Below are positions 1 through 7,086 of a stretch of DNA of 35,983 nt, one piece after another; the stretch's first letter is position 1, and every line of letters starts with the position of its first letter. The DNA is from Candidatus Omnitrophota bacterium. GTDB lineage: Bacteria; Omnitrophota; Gorgyraeia; B26-G9. The translations under genes were made by a program, and so were the position numbers. The DNA is taken from NCBI GenBank assembly GCA_023136735.1, contig JAGLQQ010000056.1:1-35983 (forward strand). The letters are read 5' to 3'. Below the pieces are notes generated by a model, which had not been told where the DNA came from, searched no databases, and saw only the letters and a program-made list of their open reading frames with translations.

Positions 1-2
1 TC

Positions 3-2198
3 TTTATCGGGTTGTTTTTAGTCAGCGTATTGCAGCCGAACATTCTTTACGCGCAAAATTATTCCGCGCAGCGGTATCTTGGATATACCGAAGAAGAAAA
101 TGAAGAAGAGATAGTAGAGGAACAAGAGGAGGAGGAAAAAGAAATTAAAGATACGGTTGTAAAGGGAAGTTATCGTCTTAATTTCGGTATTAAAGACGAT
201 GAATTTCAATGGAAAGATGCGAATTATCTCTTGCAGGAAGGTTCCTGGAGATATTTTTTTGGAGAGCAGAGACACAATACATATGATGCGGCTATTTACA
301 ATAATTTTAAGCTTTCCGTTGATGCTCATTTAAACGAAAATCTATCTTTTTATACAAAGATTGTTGTTGATCCGTGGTCTTTTGTCGGCAAATCAAAAAC
401 AACTACAATTCCGAGCTGGTATGGACCGAGTAGCACTGATGATCCGGTTGAAATACAGCTAAAGTATTGGTCGAATTCAGGAAGAATTTACCCTCAAATC
501 GTGCGCTCAGCAGAAGGGGATTCATTTGCTTTGCCTGAGACAAAAGTTAAAGATGGTTATAGTCAGCCGGTTAGTGCGTCTACTGAATGGGGTGGCCCCG
601 GATTTTACCACAGGATTGATTTGCCAAGTTTGAAAATAGACCGTGAATTTAAGCCGATGAGAGCTTTATGGTTTGACCTTAAAGAAGATGAATACCGCGC
701 TATAGTTTTTTTGTATGCTGAGGAAACTATTTCTATGTGGACTGATGATCCGCTTTTTCTTGTAAATAATCATATTGTGTGGGAGCCGAGTCCATGGCTG
801 AATATGTACCAGCCTGGGAAGCTCTATAATTCAACAGGATGGGAAAACGGAACCTGGACACTAGACAGCCAGTTGCGAGACAGTGAAAGTAACTGGCTTA
901 CCTTGCTGCGCGCGTTTAGATTTGAGGGAGAAATTGCCTCAATATATACTGATTTTATGATTGCCGCTCCTATGGATCCGTGGGATGATTATGATAAAAT
1001 TAATAATATTCCGTTGGCTGTGCGGTTTAAAAAGGGAATAACAGATTGGCTGATGCTTGGCTCAATATATACAGCGCGATGGGGATATGACATGGATTCA
1101 TCTGATGCTTTTGATCAGGCTATGGGCATTGACAGTCTAGTTGCAATAAATGAATATCATAATTTAAAAATGGAGTATGCTTATTCATTGACTAAACGTA
1201 ATCTTAACGAGGAGATTAGGGAAACAGCAGAAGATGATTCAGCATATAAGATAGTTGTAGAGAGTGATGTTAATCCTTTTGACCTTGAAATAAAATCAGA
1301 CCTTAGCTTTTCACGTATGTGCAGGGAATTTCAAGCGCCTTTGTCCAACTATACATATACGCGTGATGATCTGGGATGGGGAAGACATTTATCATTTTAT
1401 AAACGAAGTAAAGAAGAGGAAATGTATCGCATCGGCAATGGCCTTGATAAAGACAGACAAGTTATTGCCTGGGGTGTTTTCTTCGGAGGATACGATGAAG
1501 TCGATGCTTATTTTAACTATCGCAATGTTAGAAATGCTACAGACAATGGCCTGATAGAAAATGTTTTTCGTAATGAGTTTTCTTACCAATATAGCGATGA
1601 TTTGTTTTATAAATTCTTAGCTCTATATCACCAAAGGGATGAGACAACTGATAATAAAAGCCAGGATACCTCAACGGTATCTGTGGGCTTTCAGTATGAT
1701 TTTTGCCAGTGGATAAGGTTGGAAGAAATTTGGGAAAGAACTAACCAGTATCCGGATTATCCTGATAGAATCTATGACTGGCTGACGATTAATCCGGCAC
1801 CGCCTTATCCGTATTATTACATTTTGTCATCGCGTTTAATAGTTGCTCCTCGAGAATGGGTAGAGATATCTTTAGAAAATACATACAATGAATTTGAGCA
1901 TGCTACAACTCTCGATGATTTTATGAATTATTCAGGGACGACGATCCGTTTTTGGCCTAACCATAGGTTGTCTGCTAATGTAGTCTACCGCTATAGTAAT
2001 GTTGCTGATTATATTAGAAATTATAAGAAAATAGGGCATCATAATGTATATTTTGATTTTACTTACGATATATTCGATGATGCCAGGCTTAAGTTGCAAT
2101 TCAGTGATCTTGGTACTTATGTAGAGGGCATTGGTTGGCAATCATCTGTATTAGATACCCAGCATATTATCCGTCTGATTTACGAAGGAAAATTTTAA
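3..2198 (+). CDS. Outer-membrane beta-barrel-like protein, 5' truncated by the window edge
   Basis: I do not recognise a named family. The frame is open from base 3 and reads FIGLFLVSVLQPNILYAQ, which looks like the hydrophobic core and end of a signal peptide cut after YAQ. The true start is therefore probably upstream of the window, and the TTG at base 12 is unlikely to be it. After cleavage comes a very acidic stretch (about residues 26-46, mostly Glu) and then about 680 residues rich in alternating aromatic and polar residues. The protein ends in Phe (IYEGKF), as outer-membrane barrels often do for BAM recognition. The stop codon overlaps the next start (TAATG), so the two genes are probably translated together. 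A surface or porin-like barrel is the best reading; the substrate is unknown. Confidence 0.6.
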   Translation, partial: FIGLFLVSVLQPNILYAQNYSAQRYLGYTEEENEEEIVEEQEEEEKEIKDTVVKGSYRLNFGIKDDEFQWKDANYLLQEGSWRYFFGEQRHNTYDAAIYNNFKLSVDAHLNENLSFYTKIVVDPWSFVGKSKTTTIPSWYGPSSTDDPVEIQLKYWSNSGRIYPQIVRSAEGDSFALPETKVKDGYSQPVSASTEWGGPGFYHRIDLPSLKIDREFKPMRALWFDLKEDEYRAIVFLYAEETISMWTDDPLFLVNNHIVWEPSPWLNMYQPGKLYNSTGWENGTWTLDSQLRDSESNWLTLLRAFRFEGEIASIYTDFMIAAPMDPWDDYDKINNIPLAVRFKKGITDWLMLGSIYTARWGYDMDSSDAFDQAMGIDSLVAINEYHNLKMEYAYSLTKRNLNEEIRETAEDDSAYKIVVESDVNPFDLEIKSDLSFSRMCREFQAPLSNYTYTRDDLGWGRHLSFYKRSKEEEMYRIGNGLDKDRQVIAWGVFFGGYDEVDAYFNYRNVRNATDNGLIENVFRNEFSYQYSDDLFYKFLALYHQRDETTDNKSQDTSTVSVGFQYDFCQWIRLEEIWERTNQYPDYPDRIYDWLTINPAPPYPYYYILSSRLIVAPREWVEISLENTYNEFEHATTLDDFMNYSGTTIRFWPNHRLSANVVYRYSNVADYIRNYKKIGHHNVYFDFTYDIFDDARLKLQFSDLGTYVEGIGWQSSVLDTQHIIRLIYEGKF

Positions 2199-2890
2199 TG
2201 AAAAAACACTCCGGTGTAACGCTTATCGAACTTATAGTTGCGCTGGGTATCCTCGTGCTTATAGTTTCTATCCTTTATTCAGTTTTTAATGTGTCTCTTC
2301 GCGGCTGGCAAAAGGCTGATAATCTGCTGCAGGTTACTACGGTTGCCCGAGTTGCTCTTGATCAAATGTCTAAAGAGATAGCGAGTGCCAGAATAAAATC
2401 AGGCAGTAATTCCTATTATTGCCTAGGATTTGATAAGAGTGCCGGCAGCGGTTGGAGAACGGATAGTATTGGAGATGAGTTCTACTTTATCGCGCCTTTA
2501 AAACCCGGTAACATAGCCGGAGGATCTGATTTGTGTGAAGTCGGCTACTGGCTTGACGGCAATGGTACTGCGGATATAAGCGATGATTGCCTGAGGCGTT
2601 TTTATGCGACTGATACAAGAGATAATCCTGGATCACTATTTGATTTTGATTTTTCAACACCATCCGGAAAGTCCAATTCTGATGAGTTTGTATTTAATGT
2701 TACCAATCTTGAGTTTGATTATTTTGATGTAAATAATAATTTGTTTAATATTTGGGACTCGCGCGTTACTGGCAGTCCTCCTACCAAGATAAAAATTAGC
2801 ATTTCTGTTGCCTTTGGAAAGGGCACAGCATCAACTAATCCAGATTTTATTAGTAAAGAGTTCAGTACAGTTGTTTCGTTGCCTCAATAG
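2198..2890 (+). CDS. Prepilin-type N-terminal cleavage protein (GspJ/PulJ-like pseudopilin)
   Basis: The 230-aa protein starts MKKHSG and continues with VTLIELIVALGILVLIVSI. This is the class III signal: a short basic leader, a Gly processed by prepilin peptidase, a Glu at +5 of the mature protein, then a hydrophobic helix used for pilus assembly and membrane insertion. Length and the globular domain after residue 40 suit a minor pseudopilin of type II secretion or a type IV pilus, with PulJ/GspJ the nearest guess. A longer in-frame start at 2135 was rejected because it would put 21 residues before the leader and bury the start in the previous gene. The chosen ATG overlaps the previous stop and has GAAGGA about 8 bases upstream. 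No other pilus gene is in the window, so the assembly machinery must be elsewhere. Confidence 0.8.
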   Translation: MKKHSGVTLIELIVALGILVLIVSILYSVFNVSLRGWQKADNLLQVTTVARVALDQMSKEIASARIKSGSNSYYCLGFDKSAGSGWRTDSIGDEFYFIAPLKPGNIAGGSDLCEVGYWLDGNGTADISDDCLRRFYATDTRDNPGSLFDFDFSTPSGKSNSDEFVFNVTNLEFDYFDVNNNLFNIWDSRVTGSPPTKIKISISVAFGKGTASTNPDFISKEFSTVVSLPQ

Positions 2891-3611
2891 GTTATATCTT
2901 CAGGCTTGCTATCCTAGCCATTAACCCTCTAACTCCTAAATAGAATTATAGCAGGGAAGCAAGAGGCAGCAATAGCAATCATTTAAAGGCAGAAGTATAA
3001 ACACTTAAAGGGTGAAAAAATCCGTAAATGCAATTCCCCCTATCTGTTTGATGAGCGAAGAAAAAGTGTTTTCTATCTAGGCGTTGGGGTACCCGAATTC
3101 CTCTCGACTTTTTTTTATTTAAGAGGTAAATCGAGACAACGTCCCGGTGAAATTGTACTTACTCCAGCCATAAAGATTGGCGGACAGGCATTCTCGGCAG
3201 CCGTTCATGGCTGTCCGCGAGGTAAGCAGTCGATTTTTACACATCCTTGTAAATCGACTAATTAAAATCCGCAAACAAATACAATTTTCTCTATCCCCTA
3301 AAAGGGGTTACTCAAAAGCAGTACTTCACGGAAAAACATGCTCCCGTGTTCCTAATGCTCATTTAACAGTCAGTTTTGCCTTTTTATGAAATGCAGCTTT
3401 GCTTTTTGACGTTTATCTATATAAAATAAACGGTTCTTTCGTTCAATTTAAATAAGAAAGAACCAAAAAATGTGTATAGTTACATAATTCTTTGATCTTT
3501 TTTTAATTATTCTAACATCTTTGTTTGTAATGAGTTATGTTTGAATGTCGTGCTGGTCAAAAGGCAAGGCTTTTATCTTCTTTTTAAAAGAGCAGATATT
3601 AAGCGATTTGA
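2891..3611. other. Intergenic region with several inverted repeats, no convincing gene
   Basis: I see no gene with a good start in these 720 bases. The stretch is rich in imperfect hairpins: TCTCGA at 3102-3107 pairs with TCGAGA at 3131-3136; GCGGACAG at 3180-3187 pairs with CTGTCCGC at 3211-3218, with a smaller CAGCC/GGCTG stem inside its loop; AGTCGATTT..AC at 3228-3240 pairs with GTAAATCGACT at 3249-3259; CCCCT/AGGGG lies at 3295-3307; CACGG/CCGTG lies at 3328-3349. A 33-bp palindrome at 3432-3464 is listed separately. The 70-codon frame over 3177-3389 has no ribosome binding site and runs through the hairpins. The region may be an RNA, a remnant of a mobile element, or just a boundary between two gene blocks. 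Confidence 0.5.
3432..3464. repeat. 33-bp palindrome related to the inverted repeats of the 28.1-28.4 kb element
   Basis: GGTTCTTTC at 3432-3440 and GAAAGAACC at 3456-3464 form a perfect 9-bp inverted pair around 15 bases. Read on the minus strand from 3464 to 3441, the sequence matches the left end of the element at 28090 in about 21 of 24 positions, beginning GGTTCTTTCTTA and ending TTGAAC. It may be two element ends left after internal deletion, or a hairpin that only resembles them. No clear T-run follows on the plus strand, so it is not a convincing + strand terminator. Confidence 0.5.
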
Positions 3612-3640
3612 TTGACAAGAAGAGCCTTTTTTGCTATATT
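3612..3640 (+). promoter_or_regulatory. Sigma-70 type promoter upstream of the glycan cluster
   Basis: TTGACA at 3612-3617 is a perfect -35 box. Exactly 17 bases later TATATT at 3635-3640 is a near-consensus -10 box. Transcription would start near 3647, giving a leader of about 225 nt before the WecA-like gene at 3874. This is the clearest promoter in the window and lies at the head of the long co-directional gene set. AT-rich DNA yields chance matches, but both boxes plus ideal spacing is uncommon. Confidence 0.65.
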
Positions 3641-3723
3641 ATTTTTAAATCAAAATAATCTAACTATTTATATTTTCAATGTATTGCGTGAAATTTTATA
3701 TTTTTCAATAATGCTTTATTTAT

Positions 3724-3807
3724 ATGAAAAATTCGATAAAAAAGAGAGCTATTCTAGTTATATTCGCGGTACTCCCAAGTGCCAATATCTATGGTAGCCC
3801 ATCCTGA
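3724..3807 (+). CDS. Possible 27-aa leader ORF or remnant of a secreted-protein gene
   Basis: A 27-codon frame lies in the leader between the promoter and the WecA-like gene. It starts MKNSIKKR, continues with the hydrophobic stretch AILVIFAVL and then PSANIYGSPS before TGA. That is the layout of a Sec signal peptide (basic n-region, hydrophobic core, small residues at the end). There is no good ribosome binding site. It could be a functional short peptide, the start of a gene later truncated or frameshifted, or chance. Another frame continues after it with a Cys-containing stretch (CLICKGSRKC), which would fit a broken gene, but this is weak. Confidence 0.25.
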   Translation: MKNSIKKRAILVIFAVLPSANIYGSPS

Positions 3808-3873
3808 ATATATTGACCCAGATGTAATCAGAAAAACTAAACAAAATTGTCTAATTTGTAAGGGTTCAAGAAA

Positions 3874-4887
3874 ATGTATAGAGTTATATTTACAGTTTTG
3901 GCTGGTGCTTTCACAGTATGTTTCTGTTTATTGCCTGTTTTGGAGAAGCTGGCTCAAGAAAATGGGCTGCTAACACATCAATATCCTGATAAAATTGACA
4001 AAAGAAGGGTTCCCTATATCGGCGGGATTGGCATGTTTGCAGTCTTTATTCTAGTTTTCATGCTTTCTGTTCGGATTTTTCCTTTGACTATAAGTAAAGG
4101 GCAAGTCTCATTTTACTTATTTTGCTCAGGCCTTATTGTGTTTTTCGGATTTTACGATGACTTAAAGGAGCTTAAGCCGGCAGAAAAACTTATCGGACAA
4201 AGTATTGCAGCTTTTATTTTTGTAATATTTGCAATGCGCACCCAAATTATTTATTTTAATGATTCCTTTAATATTGTCTTAAGCGTATTCTGGATAGTTT
4301 TACTTGCAAATGCTTTTAACCTGCTTGATATCCTTGATGGTTTAGCAGGGGCGATATCAATAATTAATATTTTTACATTTTTTTTGTTTGCAATCCTTAC
4401 TAATAATCATTTTGTTTTAATCTGCTCTGCTTGTTTGCTTGGCGTTCTCTTTGCATTTTTACGCTATAACCTGCCGCCGGCACGTATTTTTATGGGGGAT
4501 GCGGGAAGTCAGTTTTTAGGATTTTCACAGGCAGTTATGGCAATTTCGCTCAGTTTAGCTCCAAGCGGCAAGGAGATAGGATTAATTATACCGCTGGTAA
4601 TTTTAGCTATACCTCTTTTTGACTTCCTTTTTGTTATATTAATGCGAATGAAACAAGGAAAGTCTATTTTTTTAAAAAGCAATGATCATTTTGTATTTAA
4701 AATGCTGGAATTTGGGATAGCACCGCAAACTATAATACGCCTGATGATAATTCTTTCTGTGATTACAAACGCCTGTGCATTTACAGTCTATCTTGTTTCA
4801 AATGCTATTGGATCGATTGTTTTTATATTGGTACTAACTGCTTTAATCGCATTTGGGTTTAAGTTAAGTCGAATGGAAATCAGTTGA
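3874..4887 (+). CDS. WecA/MraY-family polyprenyl-phosphate sugar-1-phosphate transferase
   Basis: This 337-aa, multi-span inner-membrane protein would transfer a sugar 1-phosphate (usually an N-acetylhexosamine) from a UDP-sugar to undecaprenyl phosphate, the first step of making a lipid-linked glycan. The family motifs are all present: DD at 95-96 (YDDLKELKP), N146 with D152 and D155 in NAFNLLDILDG, FMGDAGS around D209, and the cytoplasmic His motif SNDHF at H272. The absence of other peptidoglycan genes and the presence of an ABC glycan exporter downstream favour a WecA-like role over MraY. The start has AAGGG about 9 bases upstream. It is the first gene after the promoter at 3612 and its stop overlaps the next start. 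Which sugar it uses cannot be told. Confidence 0.88.
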   Translation: MYRVIFTVLAGAFTVCFCLLPVLEKLAQENGLLTHQYPDKIDKRRVPYIGGIGMFAVFILVFMLSVRIFPLTISKGQVSFYLFCSGLIVFFGFYDDLKELKPAEKLIGQSIAAFIFVIFAMRTQIIYFNDSFNIVLSVFWIVLLANAFNLLDILDGLAGAISIINIFTFFLFAILTNNHFVLICSACLLGVLFAFLRYNLPPARIFMGDAGSQFLGFSQAVMAISLSLAPSGKEIGLIIPLVILAIPLFDFLFVILMRMKQGKSIFLKSNDHFVFKMLEFGIAPQTIIRLMIILSVITNACAFTVYLVSNAIGSIVFILVLTALIAFGFKLSRMEIS

Positions 4888-6179
4888 TGAACAAAAAAAT
4901 TGTGATATTAGGGGCAGGCCTTTCAGGATTAAGTATCGCTTACCACCTGCAAAATGGATGCTGTGTCTATGAGCAGGAAGGTGAAGTTGGGGGACTTGCT
5001 CGAACTGATGAAATTGACGGGTTTACTTTTGATTATGATGGTCACTTGCTGCATTTTAAAACTGATTATGTGAAAAAGCTTATCAAAAAGCTGCTTCCCG
5101 GATTATTTGTACCTCACAATCGCAATTCTTGGGTTTTTTCGCATAATGTATTCACTAAATATCCTTTTCAGGCAAATACTTATGGTTTGCCGTCTGGGGT
5201 AGTAAAGAAATGTATTTTAGGCATGTTTGATACAGTATCAAAAAAGAAGCCTCCTAAGGAAGTTAATCTGGCGCAATGGATGCAGCATCATTTCGGTGAA
5301 GGGATTACAAAGCATTTTATGTATCCTTATAATCACAAGTTTTGGACACTTGCACCTGAAGAGCTTATTTCTGACTGGACGCAAGGTTTTGTACCGCATG
5401 TTAAATTAAAGACAGTTCTCGATGGGGCGTTTAGCCTGAAAACAAAATCTCTGGGATATAATAGCGAGTTTTGGTATCCGAAAGTGGGCGGAATTGATCA
5501 GATAGCAAAAATTTTGGCTAAAAATATAAATAATATTAAAACTAACTATAAGATGACTGGTCTTGAGTTAGAAAATAAAAAGGTTTTTTTTGAAAATGGA
5601 GAAAGTGCAAAATTCACAGATTTGGTTTTAACTACTCCTCTTAAAGCACTGCAAAAACTTATAAGAGATACTCTTCCTAAAGAGGTAAAGCAGGCTTTTT
5701 TCAGCCTTAAATATGTTTCTATTTTTAATCTTAATCTGGGTGTTCAAAGAGAGAATATAAGTGATAAACATTGGATATATTTTCCCGAGGATAAGTTTTG
5801 TTTCTTCCGGGTAGGCTTTCCGACTAATTTTTCAAAAAATGTCGCGCCTAGGGGGACGAGCTCTCTGTATGTGGAAGTGTCGTATTCAGAGTTTAAGCAA
5901 GTAGATAAAAGAAAAATTGTCTCATTAATTGAAACTGATTTGGTCAAATCAGGCATATTAAATCCTGAGGATGATATTCTGATGAGACATATAAATGACA
6001 TAAAGTATGGCTATGTGATTTATGATAAGCAGTATAAACATAATATAAAGATAATTAATGATTATTTATTGAAGAATAATATTTATAGCGCCGGGAGATT
6101 TGGAAGATGGAAATATATGTCCATGGAGGATGTTATCCTTGATGGCAAACTAATAAGTGATTTGGTAAAGAAAAAATGA
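4887..6179 (+). CDS. FAD-dependent oxidoreductase, UDP-galactopyranose mutase / protoporphyrinogen oxidase-like
   Basis: The N-terminus KKIVILGAGLSGLSIAYHL is a dinucleotide-binding Rossmann motif (GAGLSG at residues 9-14), followed by EVGGLARTDEIDGFTFDYDG, the typical amine-oxidase/UGM-like FAD-contacting stretch. At 430 aa it matches that superfamily. In glycan clusters such proteins either ring-contract UDP-galactose or oxidise and isomerise other sugar nucleotides. I cannot decide, and a non-glycan substrate is possible. A TTG at 4884 directly precedes the ATG at 4887 in frame; I chose the ATG, which overlaps the previous TGA by one base. The stop overlaps the start of the permease gene by four bases, so the two are translationally linked. 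Confidence 0.75.
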   Translation: MNKKIVILGAGLSGLSIAYHLQNGCCVYEQEGEVGGLARTDEIDGFTFDYDGHLLHFKTDYVKKLIKKLLPGLFVPHNRNSWVFSHNVFTKYPFQANTYGLPSGVVKKCILGMFDTVSKKKPPKEVNLAQWMQHHFGEGITKHFMYPYNHKFWTLAPEELISDWTQGFVPHVKLKTVLDGAFSLKTKSLGYNSEFWYPKVGGIDQIAKILAKNINNIKTNYKMTGLELENKKVFFENGESAKFTDLVLTTPLKALQKLIRDTLPKEVKQAFFSLKYVSIFNLNLGVQRENISDKHWIYFPEDKFCFFRVGFPTNFSKNVAPRGTSSLYVEVSYSEFKQVDKRKIVSLIETDLVKSGILNPEDDILMRHINDIKYGYVIYDKQYKHNIKIINDYLLKNNIYSAGRFGRWKYMSMEDVILDGKLISDLVKKK

Positions 6180-6955
6180 AAAATAATTATTTTGTACAAA
6201 TCTATCGTTATAAAGAACTGGTTAGTGCACTGGCTGATAAGGAAGTAAAGATAAAATACAAATCTGCTGTCTTGGGACATCTGTGGGCATTACTTAATCC
6301 ACTGCTTTTGATGCTGGTTTTTTCGTTTGTTTTCAGTGTCATCATGCGGGTTCAGATAAATAATTTTCCGGTTTTTTTGCTCTGTGCTTTATTACCCTGG
6401 TTTTATTTGAGCTTTTCGCTGAACGCTGCGACAACATCGATCGTTGATAACGCGAGTTTGATAAAAAAAGCCTATTTCCCTTATGAAGTTATACCGCTTT
6501 CTATTGTGATAGCTAATCTTTTTAACTTTTTGATATCACTGGTCTTGCTTTTTGCTTTTTTACTCTATTATTCAATTTATCCGAGCTGGTCATGGTTATA
6601 TTTACCAGTGATTGTTGTGCTTCAGAGTGTATTCATCCTAGGGCTTTGTTTATTGAGCTCTGCAATGCATGCGATGTACAGGGATGTGAAATATATAGTG
6701 GAACTGATATTGCTGGTTTGGTTCTACGCGACACCGATATTTTATCCGCTTTCGTTTGTACCTGATAATATTAGGCAATTTTTTCTTTTAAACCCGCTAA
6801 CTGTTTTCGTTAACCTTTATCGGCAGATTCTGCTGCAAGGGACAATGCCGGAACTAGGTTTATTGTTTCTGGCTTTTGTCTTAAGCCTGGCTTTTTATGG
6901 TGTAGGCATGGTAGTTTTTAACTCAAATAAGAAGAGCTTTGCGGATGTAACTTAA
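6176..6955 (+). CDS. wzm: Polysaccharide ABC transporter permease (Wzm-like)
   Basis: A 259-aa ABC-2 type membrane protein with about six transmembrane segments. The N-terminal KYKSAVLGHLWALLNPLLLM and the later stretch ATPIFYPLSFVPDNIRQFF, followed by NPLTVFVNLYR, are characteristic of Wzm/RfbA/TagG-type permeases that carry lipid-linked polysaccharides across the inner membrane. It partners with the ATPase encoded from 7087. The start overlaps the oxidoreductase stop (ATGA). Unusually for this pair, the ATPase gene does not follow directly but after 131 bases that include a heptamer-periodic tract. Confidence 0.88.
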   Translation: MKNNYFVQIYRYKELVSALADKEVKIKYKSAVLGHLWALLNPLLLMLVFSFVFSVIMRVQINNFPVFLLCALLPWFYLSFSLNAATTSIVDNASLIKKAYFPYEVIPLSIVIANLFNFLISLVLLFAFLLYYSIYPSWSWLYLPVIVVLQSVFILGLCLLSSAMHAMYRDVKYIVELILLVWFYATPIFYPLSFVPDNIRQFFLLNPLTVFVNLYRQILLQGTMPELGLLFLAFVLSLAFYGVGMVVFNSNKKSFADVT

Positions 6956-6959
6956 AAGC

Positions 6960-6994
6960 AGCGATTAGAATATAGCGTTTAGCGGTTAGAAAAG
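6960..6994. repeat. Degenerate 7-bp periodic tract between wzm and wzt
   Basis: Five consecutive heptamers can be read: AGCGATT, AGAATAT, AGCGTTT, AGCGGTT, AGAAAAG. All begin AG and three share AGCGNTT. Other spacers (27964-28048, 28409-28443, 35952-35983) show the same 7-bp period with different words. Confidence 0.6.
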
Positions 6995-7086
6995 TAAAAA
7001 AAATATAAAATGAATGCAGCATTTAGTGAAAATTTTAGAGAAAAAACGAAAAATCCAATACGTAATACTAAACAAAAGGTAACTGG

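Noticed and set aside
3102..3261. Integron attC site, tmRNA, RNase P or a known riboswitch
   Set aside because: The expected core motifs are absent as far as I can read them by eye.
3177..3389. 70-codon + strand frame in the spacer
   Set aside because: It has no ribosome binding site, runs through several hairpins and resembles no protein I know.
3432..3464. Rho-independent terminator at the GGTTCTTTC palindrome
   Set aside because: The + strand side is followed by A's, not T's, and the stem is not GC-rich. On the minus strand there is no gene that it would end.
3779..3973. 64-codon + strand frame with a CLIC..C stretch overlapping the WecA-like start
   Set aside because: It overlaps the well-supported gene at 3874 out of frame and has no ribosome binding site; at most it is part of a broken gene.
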